NCBI RefSeq assembly: GCF_039523435.1 | Contig: NZ_BAAAFH010000022.1 | Span: 620,001 to 684,000 of the forward strand | Direction: 5' to 3' | Length of the DNA: 64,000 bases | Source: Wandonia haliotis | GTDB lineage: Bacteria > Bacteroidota > Bacteroidia > Flavobacteriales_D > Crocinitomicaceae | Shown: piece after piece, positions 1-8,930 of the stretch | Layout of the letters: every line of letters starts with the position of its first letter | Position numbering within the stretch: position 1 is the stretch's first letter | Notes under the pieces: generated by a model | Databases searched by the model: none | What the model was told of the DNA's origin: nothing | What the model saw: the letters and a program-made list of their open reading frames with translations, nothing else | Program-made: the position numbers and the translations under genes

Positions 1-1377
1 CTTACTGCCAGCACAACCGCTTTAGGATTTCTTCCTATGGCTATCTCTACCGGAGCGGGTGCAGAAGTACAACGCCCTGTTGCTACAGTTGTCATTGGCG
101 GCTTAATTACTTCTACACTTTTAACACTGGTTGTACTTCCGGTGTTCTACTCTATTCTAAAACAAAGACAAATCACAGCAAAAGGTACCAGAATGAAAAC
201 TACACTCGTATTACTCTTGCTATTCAGTCCTATGACGCACGCACAGTTACCTGAAATGGATCTGGATCAGTTAAAGCAAATGGCTCTGGAAAATAATCGT
301 GAGATTAAATCGAATCAGTTAAACATAGAAGCCAATCGCCTGTTAATTCGTTCTGCCTTCACATTTTCACCTACCGAAATTTATCAGGCTTTTGATCAGA
401 ATGATCTGGCTCTGAACGGTCTTCCTAATTACAAATTTGGTCTGCAACAGGATTTTGCATTCCCTACAAGTTATGGCAGTCGTAAACATTTAACCGAGTC
501 GCGCTATCATCTTGCCAGTCAGGAATACAAGTTTCTGACAGCACTTATTTTTCAGGAAATAACCCGCAAGTACTATCAGGTAAACTACCTGCATAGCAAA
601 GAACGGATTTTACGTGAACTGAATACTTCTTATGAGAATTTCACACAACTTGCCCGACAACGCTTTGAAGCAGGAGAAACTAATAGTCTGGAGAGTTCAT
701 TAGCCACAGCCCGACATCAGAAAGTACAAACGGAACTCCGTTCTGTATCTCTCGAACTTAAAGCTGCATACGAGGAATTGTACAGCCTAACCCAGTCTCC
801 TTCGGAATTTAGTATAAAAGAAACAAAATATGCGCGGTTCCAAACTACTGAAAACGATACGCTGACCGCATCGGGAAAAGACGTTGTTCAACTTCAGAAA
901 ACAGTTTCTGTCAATGAATATAAGGTACAGAAACAGCAATTTCTTCCCGGAATAAGTATGGAATATTTTGCAGGAACAAACCGGGGAATCAATCAATTTC
1001 TTCACGGATACCAAATCGGGTTAAAAATTCCGTTGCTATTTGGTGGGGATAAAGCTCAGGTCAAAGCCAAAGAGCTGGCTGTTCAGATGGCCGAACTCGA
1101 TTATTCGAATTATACATATCGATTGGAACGTTACAAAAATCAACTTCAACAACTTTTGGAGGCACATGCACTAAAAGTAACCTATTACGAATCAGAAGGG
1201 CTCGATCTGGCGGAGAATATCCTGCACACTTCTTCCTTGAGTTATGAATTGGGAGAAATTGATTTTTTCCGCTATATCCAGAGTCTGGAAAGTGCCCAAA
1301 TGATACAGCTTGAGTATCTGGATGCGCTGAATAGTTACAACCAAACTGCTATAACACTTAGTTACTTACTTCTTTAA
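1..1377 (+). CDS. Heavy-metal RND efflux pump C-terminus fused to a TolC-like outer-membrane factor (5' end outside window)
   Basis: The frame is open from the first base, so the N-terminus is missing. The first ~60 visible residues match the end of a CusA/CzcA-type proton-driven metal efflux pump: AEVQRPVATVVIGGL, then a hydrophobic helix ending LPVFY. Without a stop, the frame continues at base 193 into MKTTLVLLLLFSPMTHAQ, which resembles a signal peptide, and ~380 residues of long amphipathic helices typical of TolC/CusC outer-membrane channel subunits. One polypeptide would therefore carry inner-membrane pump and outer-membrane factor; such fusions are known in Bacteroidota. The adaptor gene starts 11 bp downstream, completing a tripartite system. 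Internal initiation at 193 would yield a separate TolC-like protein and cannot be excluded. The metal (Cu/Ag or Co/Zn/Cd) cannot be told from this part. Confidence 0.85.
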   Translation, partial: LTASTTALGFLPMAISTGAGAEVQRPVATVVIGGLITSTLLTLVVLPVFYSILKQRQITAKGTRMKTTLVLLLLFSPMTHAQLPEMDLDQLKQMALENNREIKSNQLNIEANRLLIRSAFTFSPTEIYQAFDQNDLALNGLPNYKFGLQQDFAFPTSYGSRKHLTESRYHLASQEYKFLTALIFQEITRKYYQVNYLHSKERILRELNTSYENFTQLARQRFEAGETNSLESSLATARHQKVQTELRSVSLELKAAYEELYSLTQSPSEFSIKETKYARFQTTENDTLTASGKDVVQLQKTVSVNEYKVQKQQFLPGISMEYFAGTNRGINQFLHGYQIGLKIPLLFGGDKAQVKAKELAVQMAELDYSNYTYRLERYKNQLQQLLEAHALKVTYYESEGLDLAENILHTSSLSYELGEIDFFRYIQSLESAQMIQLEYLDALNSYNQTAITLSYLLL

Positions 1378-1387
1378 AATCAAAAAA

Positions 1388-2500
1388 ATGAAAATCTCAT
1401 ATTTATTTCCTCTGGTCCTACTTCTTGTAGCCTGTTCACAAAGTTCTCCCGAAACTCAGGAACAACAAAAAGAAGCACTCCACCTTGTCACGCTTTCGGA
1501 AGAGCAATTACAGACCAATGATTTGAAAATAGGTCCTATTGCAACACATTTCTTTAATCGCGAGATACAAACAAACGGGACTGTTGATGTTCCTCCTGCT
1601 AATCGTTTTAAGATAAGCGCCTACTTTAAGGGCTATGTGAAAGAAATCCGTGTTATTGAAGGAGATGCTGTAACTAAAGGTCAGCTCCTGGCACGCATCG
1701 AGCACCCGGACCTGTTAGAACTCCAAAAGCAATACGCTGCGACAATAAGTCGTTTTACTTATATTGAAAAAGAATACAATCGTATTCAACTACTCGAACA
1801 AAATGACGCGATCGCAAAAAAAGAACTAAATCGCATCCAAAGTGAGTTTGAGACTCTGAAAGCTGAACGCAATAATCTGGAACAACAACTGGTATTAATT
1901 CATTTACCAATATCGAAGATTGCAGAAGGTAACTTCTTCAGTAGTTATGGAATATATGCTCCCACATCCGGACAGATCACTCAGGTTAATGTTTCAAGCG
2001 GGGAGTTGGTAGGGGATGAAAAGCCCATTCTGGAAATGATCAATACAGATAAGATAAGAGTTGAACTGGAAGTTTTTGAAAAAGATATTGCCCACTTAAA
2101 GGAACAACAACCTGTTCGCTTTAGCGTTCAGGGAGACGAAACTATCCATACGGGAGTTATATTCCGAATCGGATCAGAAATAAAAACCGACAGAAGAGTC
2201 ACCGTTACGGTTGATATTACGGATTCAAAATCGCTTGTTCTTAAAACAGGTGCGTATGTATCTGCCAATATTATTCTTGATCAAAAACAGCTGCCTGCTC
2301 TTCCTGGCTCGGCGATTGTCAAAAAGGGAGAACAATACTTTGCATTGCTTCTGACCCGAGAGGAAGATCAATACTACTACTTTAAGCAGGTGAAAGTTCC
2401 GGTGACATTAACAAACGGCAACTGGTATGGAATTGATCCGGAGCAAATTGACACGTCAGCTCAATTTCTCCTGAATGGTGCATTCGATCTTGTCTATTAA
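1388..2500 (+). CDS. RND efflux periplasmic adaptor lipoprotein (CusB-like)
   Basis: A 370-residue membrane-fusion protein. The N-terminus is a lipoprotein signal with lipobox LVAC (Cys16), so it should be anchored in a membrane facing the periplasm. A first lipoyl half follows (about residues 75-112, including VKEIRVIEGDAVTKGQLLARI), then a helical hairpin (~112-170), the second lipoyl half (APTSGQITQVNVSSGE) and beta-barrel plus membrane-proximal domains. It would link the RND pump to the outer-membrane factor encoded just upstream; the 10-bp gap implies one transcript. No extra N-terminal metal-binding His/Met cluster is obvious. Family assignment is firm; metal specificity is unknown. Confidence 0.9.
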   Translation: MKISYLFPLVLLLVACSQSSPETQEQQKEALHLVTLSEEQLQTNDLKIGPIATHFFNREIQTNGTVDVPPANRFKISAYFKGYVKEIRVIEGDAVTKGQLLARIEHPDLLELQKQYAATISRFTYIEKEYNRIQLLEQNDAIAKKELNRIQSEFETLKAERNNLEQQLVLIHLPISKIAEGNFFSSYGIYAPTSGQITQVNVSSGELVGDEKPILEMINTDKIRVELEVFEKDIAHLKEQQPVRFSVQGDETIHTGVIFRIGSEIKTDRRVTVTVDITDSKSLVLKTGAYVSANIILDQKQLPALPGSAIVKKGEQYFALLLTREEDQYYYFKQVKVPVTLTNGNWYGIDPEQIDTSAQFLLNGAFDLVY

Positions 2501-2566
2501 AAATAGGCTGCGTAACAAAAGTCACTTTGTCAGTAGTTAATTATCAATATCTTGATCAAAAAAACT

Positions 2567-4168
2567 ATGTTTAAATACTACCTACATTTATTGATTCTGA
2601 TTCTGAGTACATTTTCACTACAGGCTCAGGATGAATTTGAGTATTCCGTTGAACTAACCCCAGTTATAATTCCAGGTTTACCGGGAGTACATTCTTATGC
2701 ATTTGGTCAACACGAAGGCAAGTGGTTAATTTTGGGAGGACGTTTAGATGGTATTCATGCCCGACAACCCTTCAATGCCTTTCCGGCATCACAAAACAAC
2801 AATGAAATTTTTGTGATAGATGCAGCAAGTCAACAATTCTGGACAGCTCCTTTAGCTATTTTACCTACAGGTATTGCCGAACAGTTGCAGTCTACCAATA
2901 TGAATTTTTATCAGGATGCAGATACCTTATATATCATTGGTGGCTACTCTTTTTCTGCCAGCACCAATGATCATATCACCCATGATAAGATGACTTCTAT
3001 CCTTGTTTCTGCCACCATTGATGCTGTTATTAACGGAAGTTCATACACCGATTATTTTAAACAGATTACAGATCCCATATTTGCTAATACTGGTGGACAA
3101 ATGGGGAAAATCGGAACCTTCTTTTACCTCATCGGTGGACAACGATTTGACGGCAGATACAACCCGATGAACAACCCTACCTTTACCCAAACCTATCATA
3201 CGATGGTTCAGAAATTTAAAATCAATAATAGCGGACAGTTATCTTTCTCCGATTACTCATCGGTAAGTGATCCGATACACCTGCGCAGACGGGATTATAA
3301 TCTGTTACCCCAACGATTCCCAGACGGAACAGAGGGATATATGATTTCCTCCGGAGTATTTCAGCAAGATACGGATCTTCCTTTTCTATACCCTGTTTAT
3401 ATCACGGAAAACGGCTATACGGCTGTTACAGAATTTAATCAGTACTTGAGTAATTATCACAGTGCTACTGCATCTCTTTATTCCGTTTCCAATACCACTG
3501 CTCATAATTTATTCTTCGGCGGAATTAGTCAATATTACTACGAAAACGGACAACTCATTCAGGACGATCTCGTTCCCTTTGTGAAAACAATCAGTAGAGT
3601 CAGCCGATCTTCGGATGGTACCCTGACTGAGTTTAAGCTCCCTGTTGAAATGCCGGGTCTCAAAGGAGCCGGGGCAGAGTTTATTCCGGCAGAATCAGCG
3701 CCTTATTCAGAAAAGGAAATTCTCCTGATCGATCAGCTAACGGAGGATGAAACGGTAATAGGGCACATTTATGGTGGCATAGAAAGTTCTTCCTTAAATC
3801 CTTTTTCTGAGAACAGTGTAAATCAGACACTGGCCGATCCTATTATTTATGCTGTCACATTGATAAAAACTCCTGATCTCGGAACAGAGGAAATTCATGG
3901 AAATAATCCTTTCAGTATGTCTGTTTTCCCTAATCCGGTTAAAGATCAATTCAAAGTAGAAATAGACTTACAGTATGCCACATCTACAAGATATTTCATT
4001 TATACCATGGAAGGACAAATGATTCAGGAAGGTCAATTTGATCAATCAAAAAATGGACTACATACGGAAACAATAAAACTGAAAAGAACAAAAAATAACC
4101 AGACGGTCAATTTTGTTGTAGTAGTTGACGGGAAGTACTTTTTATCCGAAAAAATAGTATTGCACTAA
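2567..4168 (+). CDS. Secreted kelch-like repeat protein with type IX secretion sorting domain
   Basis: About 533 residues. ATG at 2567 is preferred over the in-frame TTG at 2552 because it starts directly with a signal peptide (MFKYYLHLLILILSTFSLQAQ). The central part has Gly-Gly strand motifs spaced like kelch blades (WLILGGRLDG, YIIGGYSFSA, FYLIGGQRFDGR, HNLFFGGISQYY), suggesting a beta-propeller. The C-terminal ~75 residues form a type A T9SS sorting domain: MSVFPNPVKDQF, then IYTMEGQMIQEG, ending VVVDGKYFLSEKIVLH. The protein is predicted to cross the outer membrane by T9SS and be released or attached at the surface. No catalytic residues are recognised and the function is unknown. It stands alone between the efflux genes and a bidirectional terminator. 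Confidence 0.85.
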   Translation: MFKYYLHLLILILSTFSLQAQDEFEYSVELTPVIIPGLPGVHSYAFGQHEGKWLILGGRLDGIHARQPFNAFPASQNNNEIFVIDAASQQFWTAPLAILPTGIAEQLQSTNMNFYQDADTLYIIGGYSFSASTNDHITHDKMTSILVSATIDAVINGSSYTDYFKQITDPIFANTGGQMGKIGTFFYLIGGQRFDGRYNPMNNPTFTQTYHTMVQKFKINNSGQLSFSDYSSVSDPIHLRRRDYNLLPQRFPDGTEGYMISSGVFQQDTDLPFLYPVYITENGYTAVTEFNQYLSNYHSATASLYSVSNTTAHNLFFGGISQYYYENGQLIQDDLVPFVKTISRVSRSSDGTLTEFKLPVEMPGLKGAGAEFIPAESAPYSEKEILLIDQLTEDETVIGHIYGGIESSSLNPFSENSVNQTLADPIIYAVTLIKTPDLGTEEIHGNNPFSMSVFPNPVKDQFKVEIDLQYATSTRYFIYTMEGQMIQEGQFDQSKNGLHTETIKLKRTKNNQTVNFVVVVDGKYFLSEKIVLH

Positions 4169-4182
4169 ATATAATCCAATAA

Positions 4183-4214
4183 AAAAGCAGGTAATATATT
4201 ACCTGCTTTTTTAT
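4183..4214. terminator. Bidirectional intrinsic terminator
   Basis: A near-perfect inverted repeat, AAAAAAGCAGGTAA then TTACCTGCTTTTTT, lies between two convergent genes ending at 4168 (+) and 4233 (-). A G/C core flanked by A and T tracts on both sides lets it act in both directions. Confidence 0.9.
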
Positions 4215-4232
4215 ATACAGTTGACTCTGTAA

Positions 4233-5477
4233 TTACTTCACAAACTCTGTAATTGTCTTTTCAATAATAGCAACGCATTCCATCAGTTGTTCTTCAGTCA
4301 TTACCAATGGCGGAGCGAAACGGATGATGTTTCCATGTGTAGGTTTTGCCAAAAGACCGTTATCTCTTAAAGAAAGACACAATCTCCATGCTGTATCGCT
4401 ATCCGGTGTATCATTCACAATAATTGCATTCAGTAATCCTTTTCCTCTCACTTTAACTACTAAGTCAGAGCTTTCAATGATACGATTCATTTCCTTACGG
4501 AAAAGCTCTCCTAATCGCATCGCGTTTTCTGAAAGTTTTTCGTCCCGGACAACTTCCAAAGCTGCAATAGCAACCTTAGCCGCAACAGGATTTCCACCAA
4601 AAGTAGATCCGTGTTGTCCCGGCTTAATGACCATCATTATTTCATCATTCGCCAGTACTGCTGAAACAGGATAATTTCCACCTGAAAGCGCTTTACCAAG
4701 AATTAAAATATCAGGTTTTACATTTTCATGATCACAGGCCAAAAGTTCTCCTGTACGTGCAATTCCTGTTTGTACTTCATCAGCTATGAAAAGTACATTG
4801 TTCTTCTTGCACAACTCCAGTGCACCTGAAAGGTATCCTTCCTGTGGAACATAAACACCTGCTTCTCCCTGAATTGGTTCTACTAAAAATGCAGCCACAT
4901 TTTCCTCTTTCAAAGCATTCTCCAACGCAGATAAATCATCATACTGAATACGTATGAATCCCGGAGTATACGGTCCAAAGTTTTTTCTTGCATCCGGATC
5001 GTTAGAGAAAGATATAATTGTAGTTGTTCGTCCGTGAAAATTATTCTCACATACGATTATTTTCGCTTCATTTTCAGCTATTCCTTTCTTCTCATACGCC
5101 CATTTTCTAGCCAGCTTAATTGCTGTTTCCACAGCTTCAGCCCCTGTATTCATAGGAAGTACTTTATCAAAGCCGAAAAACTCAGTCATGAATTTTTCAT
5201 ACACTCCCAATGAATCATTGTAGAACGCCCGTGAAGTCAGTGCCAATGTTCCTGCCTGATCCGCCATTGCCTTAACAATCTTTGGATGACAGTGCCCCTG
5301 ATTTACGGCTGAATAAGCCGATAAAAAGTCAAAATAGTGTTTACCTTCTACATCCCAAACATGTACTCCCTCACCTTTTGCCAGTACTACAGGTAATGGG
5401 TGATAGTTATGAGCTCCATGTTTGTCCTCCAGTTCCATCAATTGCGATGAGGATAATTTTTCCTGAATCATGTCCAT
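4233..5477 (-). CDS. rocD: Ornithine--oxo-acid transaminase
   Basis: A 414-residue PLP enzyme (fold type I, class III) converting ornithine and 2-oxoglutarate to glutamate semialdehyde and glutamate in the cytosol. Visible signatures: GAHNYHPLPVVLAKGEGV at the N-terminus, the PLP-phosphate region MNTGAEAVETAIKLARKW, NFHGRTTTIISFS, the Asp-containing FIADEVQTGIARTG and the Schiff-base Lys in LGKALSGGNYPVSA. Length is normal for RocD. It has its own promoter (5563-5594) and is separated from the triterpenoid block by that block's terminator, so it is probably not part of it. An alternative start is Met3. Confidence 0.95.
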   Translation of the reverse strand: MDMIQEKLSSSQLMELEDKHGAHNYHPLPVVLAKGEGVHVWDVEGKHYFDFLSAYSAVNQGHCHPKIVKAMADQAGTLALTSRAFYNDSLGVYEKFMTEFFGFDKVLPMNTGAEAVETAIKLARKWAYEKKGIAENEAKIIVCENNFHGRTTTIISFSNDPDARKNFGPYTPGFIRIQYDDLSALENALKEENVAAFLVEPIQGEAGVYVPQEGYLSGALELCKKNNVLFIADEVQTGIARTGELLACDHENVKPDILILGKALSGGNYPVSAVLANDEIMMVIKPGQHGSTFGGNPVAAKVAIAALEVVRDEKLSENAMRLGELFRKEMNRIIESSDLVVKVRGKGLLNAIIVNDTPDSDTAWRLCLSLRDNGLLAKPTHGNIIRFAPPLVMTEEQLMECVAIIEKTITEFVK

Positions 5478-5562
5478 AATTTTATGTGTTTAATGTAATC
5501 ACACTCATCGCGGAGAGTGTACATCCTTTCCTACTTTTATTGGAGAGAAATCATCCGGTTAA

Positions 5563-5594
5563 CAAAATTAGTGAAGGAAAAATGAATAAGCAAA
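5563..5594 (-). promoter_or_regulatory. Bacteroidota-type promoter for rocD
   Basis: On the minus strand TTTG (5594-5591), a 20-nt spacer and TAATTTTG (5570-5563) match the -33/-7 consensus TTTG...TAnnTTTG of Bacteroidota housekeeping sigma. The start codon lies 86 nt downstream; the leader contains a short hairpin, ACACTC...GAGTGT. Confidence 0.65.
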
Positions 5595-5624
5595 TCTAAA
5601 AAGGGATTCAACAAAACATCCTGC

Positions 5625-5653
5625 AAAGAAAAAGGTGTAGAAAAATCTACACC
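5625..5653 (-). terminator. Intrinsic terminator of the triterpenoid block
   Basis: On the minus strand GGTGTAGA-TTT-TCTACACC (8-bp stem) is followed by TTTTTCTTTG, 31 nt after the oxidosqualene cyclase stop codon. It should end the mevalonate/triterpenoid transcript before rocD. Confidence 0.85.
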
Positions 5654-5684
5654 TCATCTATTTACTTTATTCACATCACAACAA

Positions 5685-7868
5685 CTATCCATTTTTTGCT
5701 TTCATATACCGCTGCAACGCCCAGATAGGGAAAATGTTTCGGTAATTAATGTATCCGGTCGTACAATTCAGGTTAAATATTCCGGAAATATTTTGTTGCG
5801 GCCAGTCTCCCGTATCAATCTGACGATCTACGAGGAATTGAATTGCTTTTTCCACTTTATCATCAATCGGATAGCCCGCTTCAAACAAAGTTAATAAGGC
5901 CCAGGCTGTATTTACCACCTGACCATCCTCACTTTCAATGTATCGTTTTTCTGCACATGCCTGCCATACTTCTCCCCAACTGCCATCAGCTTTCTGAATC
6001 GAAAACAAACCATGACAAGCCTTGGTTACAGGATTTTCAGCATCATTCTCGTCATATTTTATGCCTCCTGCCTGAACCAGAGCTTCGACCCCAAACCAGG
6101 TTGCATACGTATAACAAACGGCCCAATTTGCATACCAAAGTCCATCATCCTGTTGGCGATCCATTATAAATTTCAGCCCCCTTGCAACTGCCTTGGAGAT
6201 ATCGTCTTTCCGATAAGACGGATTAAATTTTCTGTATGCCAATAATCCCTGAATAGTAGATGAACTGCATTCAGTATATGAATACTCAACCATAATATCT
6301 CCAAAAACACGGGAAGGGTTCATTTTTTCCAACCATTTCGGAGCGCGTGTCGGTTCGTAAGAAGCCCAACCGCCGTCTTTATTCTGACAGGAAAGAAGGA
6401 AGTCAACTGAATGTGTCAACTTTTTGATAATTTCCTGATCCGATGCAAGCCCCAGATTGTTTAACCCTAAAACGGTACGCATCCCTTGAGAAGTACAATC
6501 CGTTACCGGCCATCCATTTTCTTTTGTTGAAAACGGCCACCCACCCTTGGAAGGAAGACGATCAAAACGTTCTGTCTCCCATCGGTCTTCATCCAGGAAG
6601 GTATAGTTAACGAAGTGATCAATTTTCTTTAGTGCTGCTTTTATCTCCGGTGTACGATCCGGATCTTCCTGAAGTGCCTGTGCCATGAAACACGTATCCC
6701 AGAGTTGGGTTCCATTATACATGTTCATTTTGATTCCGTCTTCGCTTAACCAGATATAATCCTCCAGGCGCTCTCTATGCCTCTTAAATTCAGGTGATTC
6801 GCTCCCATCTATATAATATACAGCCAGCAAATTCAGGACTTTATTCACAGGTCCCAGATTCACACTGTCCGTATGCCGATCTTCTGCGTGAATACGATCA
6901 GCAACATTCTTGAGAGCTTTTTTCCGGAGGCCTTTCCAGGTTATTTTTTCAAGTACTCCCAGAACTCCTGCCAAAAACTTATACAATCCTTTTTCCGTAT
7001 AGTAATCGTCAATCGGACAACAAGCTCTACGGGCTTTTTTCCAGTTTACCTGCTCATACTTTCCCGCGTATAACATATCCCGAAAAGCAAGCAGGTTATC
7101 ATCTGTTTTTGTTAATTTTCTACCATATACATACGACATAGGAAGATAAACCATCCGTGTATGATTCCAGTAATTCCCCGGATAAAATGGTAACCATTTT
7201 GGTAACAACCATAACTCCGGCATCAAGGGGTCCATTCCTTTCCAGTCATACAACCCAATAGCAGCAAGATAGAACTTTCCCCATGAAGGAACACCTGTAA
7301 CACCACCATTCGCATGAATCCATGCAATTGCTTTCTGTACGGGTTCACTATGTATATCCTGTCCGCCAACAACCAATCCAGCAAGATTTACCGCTGTGCC
7401 GAACATGGAAGAGTCTCCTTCAATATGTAGTCCCCATCCTCCATCCGGATTCTGGTGATTCAGTAGATAACGTCTCATCAATACCAGGCGTGCTTCGTCC
7501 GGCATTGAATCGGAACAATACGTTGCTATGAGTAATCCTGGGAGTAAAAAATGAGGTCCTCCTGACTCTCCGCACCAGTTCCCGTCTTCCTGCTGAATGG
7601 AAAGAAAATAGTTAAGCCCGTTATCCAAGGCTTCATCGGCTGTTTCCGGTTTCTTTCCAACGGGTCGGGCATATTTATCTCTGTAGAGATTATCCTGAGC
7701 GTTCGGGTTTCCGGATTTGTCCCAGATGAACTCTTCATCCATCTTTTTCCAGAGTTCCTCATCACTTTTTGTACCCGCTATTTCCTGTGCTTTTTCTTTA
7801 TTGAAAAACCACAATTGACGACCATTGGTATTCGTAAATGTCCACGCTTCTTTTAGAGACTGCCCCAT
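5685..7868 (-). CDS. Oxidosqualene cyclase (lanosterol/cycloartenol synthase family; product unknown)
   Basis: A 727-residue triterpene cyclase that would cyclise (3S)-2,3-oxidosqualene. It is an oxidosqualene cyclase, not a squalene-hopene cyclase: it has the OSC-type acid motif VTDCTSQG with Asp457 and Cys458, the second activating Cys534 in YTECSSS, His236 in WNHTRMVYLPMSY (equivalent of human His232) and the N-terminal NGRQLWFF; the SHC DxDD motif is absent. Several QW repeats are visible (PDGGWG near 141, NKDGGWAS near 497, ADGSWGE near 634). Length is typical. Oddities: Gln461 replaces the usual Glu of DCTAE, and the product-determining trio is Tyr384, Asn451, Val455. It is the last gene of the block, 75 bp after the prenyl synthase, and epoxidase and squalene synthase lie upstream. 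The product could be lanosterol/cycloartenol-like, arborane-like or another triterpenol. Confidence 0.93.
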   Translation of the reverse strand: MGQSLKEAWTFTNTNGRQLWFFNKEKAQEIAGTKSDEELWKKMDEEFIWDKSGNPNAQDNLYRDKYARPVGKKPETADEALDNGLNYFLSIQQEDGNWCGESGGPHFLLPGLLIATYCSDSMPDEARLVLMRRYLLNHQNPDGGWGLHIEGDSSMFGTAVNLAGLVVGGQDIHSEPVQKAIAWIHANGGVTGVPSWGKFYLAAIGLYDWKGMDPLMPELWLLPKWLPFYPGNYWNHTRMVYLPMSYVYGRKLTKTDDNLLAFRDMLYAGKYEQVNWKKARRACCPIDDYYTEKGLYKFLAGVLGVLEKITWKGLRKKALKNVADRIHAEDRHTDSVNLGPVNKVLNLLAVYYIDGSESPEFKRHRERLEDYIWLSEDGIKMNMYNGTQLWDTCFMAQALQEDPDRTPEIKAALKKIDHFVNYTFLDEDRWETERFDRLPSKGGWPFSTKENGWPVTDCTSQGMRTVLGLNNLGLASDQEIIKKLTHSVDFLLSCQNKDGGWASYEPTRAPKWLEKMNPSRVFGDIMVEYSYTECSSSTIQGLLAYRKFNPSYRKDDISKAVARGLKFIMDRQQDDGLWYANWAVCYTYATWFGVEALVQAGGIKYDENDAENPVTKACHGLFSIQKADGSWGEVWQACAEKRYIESEDGQVVNTAWALLTLFEAGYPIDDKVEKAIQFLVDRQIDTGDWPQQNISGIFNLNCTTGYINYRNIFPIWALQRYMKAKNG

Positions 7869-7943
7869 AGCAATTCCTGTTCTAGTTTATAACTCTTGCT
7901 CTTCTGATTATACCTCCTCTAAAAGAGGGGATTGATGCTTTCT

Positions 7944-8927
7944 TTACTTCACTCGACGTAACATTACATCTCCCAGGTACTCTAACCTTTCTTTATTCTC
8001 TTCACTTATTGTGGTAGAACGTAGACGTCCCAGTGCCTTATCGTGTAATTCTTCCATCTTATTCAGACACAACTGAGGCAGATTCATTTCTGTAAACAAC
8101 GCTTTGAATTGTTCTATTTTAGATGCTTCATTTGTCTCGTTAAACAAGGTTTCTATTTGTTGTTTTTGCTCAGGTGTTGCCATTTTTATAGCATTCGTCA
8201 ACAAGAATGTTTTCTTGTTCAGCAAAATGTCTCCTCCCACTTTCTTTCCGAATGTTTTAGGGTCTCCGAATGCATCCAGGTAATCATCCATAATCTGGAA
8301 TGCGAGTCCTGTGTATAAACCAAAATCATATAATTTTTGACGATCATCTTCTGACGCTCCACCGATAACTCCTCCAATTTCCATAGAAGCACCAAACAGA
8401 ACAGATGTCTTCAAACGGATCATTTCCATGTATTCTTCCGGAGTAACTTCGTCCATTGTTTCGAAGTTCATATCATACTGCTGCCCCTCCATTACTTCGA
8501 TAGCCATTTTACTGAAAACAGCCAGCAAATCAGCCGCTTTATCTTCGTTGCCCAATGTCAACAGGTTATACGAATGGGGTAGCATAGCATCACCAGTGAC
8601 AATCGCTTTGTTTACACCAAACTTTTCGTGCACGGTTACCTGACCGCGACGTACTTTCGCCTCGTCCATAATATCGTCATGAACAAGCGTGAAATTATGG
8701 AATACTTCGATAGCGATAGCCGCATTTAAAGCCTTCTCATACTTTTCATCATACGACATATAACTCATCAATACCATAATCGGGCGCAATCGCTTCCCGT
8801 CCAATGTCATAATATGATGAGCCGAGTCAGTAAGGTTTGACGGAAAATTCTTCAGCGAATATTGCTCAAGGTAATTTTCAATAATTTCTTTATAGTTGTT
8901 CAAATCGATTTTGTTCATTGTTTCCAT
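7944..8927 (-). CDS. Short-chain polyprenyl diphosphate synthase (farnesyl- or geranylgeranyl-PP synthase)
   Basis: A 327-residue all-helical trans-prenyltransferase that extends DMAPP with IPP. First aspartate motif DDIMD at 84-88 with no two-residue insertion, LDGKRLRPIMVL near 42-53, basic KVRRGQVTVHEKFG, and second motif DDYLD at 214-218. Five residues before the first motif is Phe79 and four before is Thr80; aromatic at -5 only is the archaeal-type C20 pattern, but the gene context (squalene synthase) calls for C15. ATG at 8927 follows the mevalonate kinase stop by 3 nt, so translation is probably coupled; Met4 is an alternative start. Confidence 0.9.
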   Translation of the reverse strand: METMNKIDLNNYKEIIENYLEQYSLKNFPSNLTDSAHHIMTLDGKRLRPIMVLMSYMSYDEKYEKALNAAIAIEVFHNFTLVHDDIMDEAKVRRGQVTVHEKFGVNKAIVTGDAMLPHSYNLLTLGNEDKAADLLAVFSKMAIEVMEGQQYDMNFETMDEVTPEEYMEMIRLKTSVLFGASMEIGGVIGGASEDDRQKLYDFGLYTGLAFQIMDDYLDAFGDPKTFGKKVGGDILLNKKTFLLTNAIKMATPEQKQQIETLFNETNEASKIEQFKALFTEMNLPQLCLNKMEELHDKALGRLRSTTISEENKERLEYLGDVMLRRVK

Positions 8928-8930
8928 TTC

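Noticed and set aside
2552..2566. TTG start for the T9SS protein
   Set aside because: Adds a short polar stretch before a signal peptide that starts cleanly at ATG 2567.
5685..7868. Squalene-hopene cyclase
   Set aside because: The DxDD motif is absent; D-C-T-S, W-N-H-T-R and YTECSSS mark an oxidosqualene cyclase, and a squalene epoxidase gene is in the same block.
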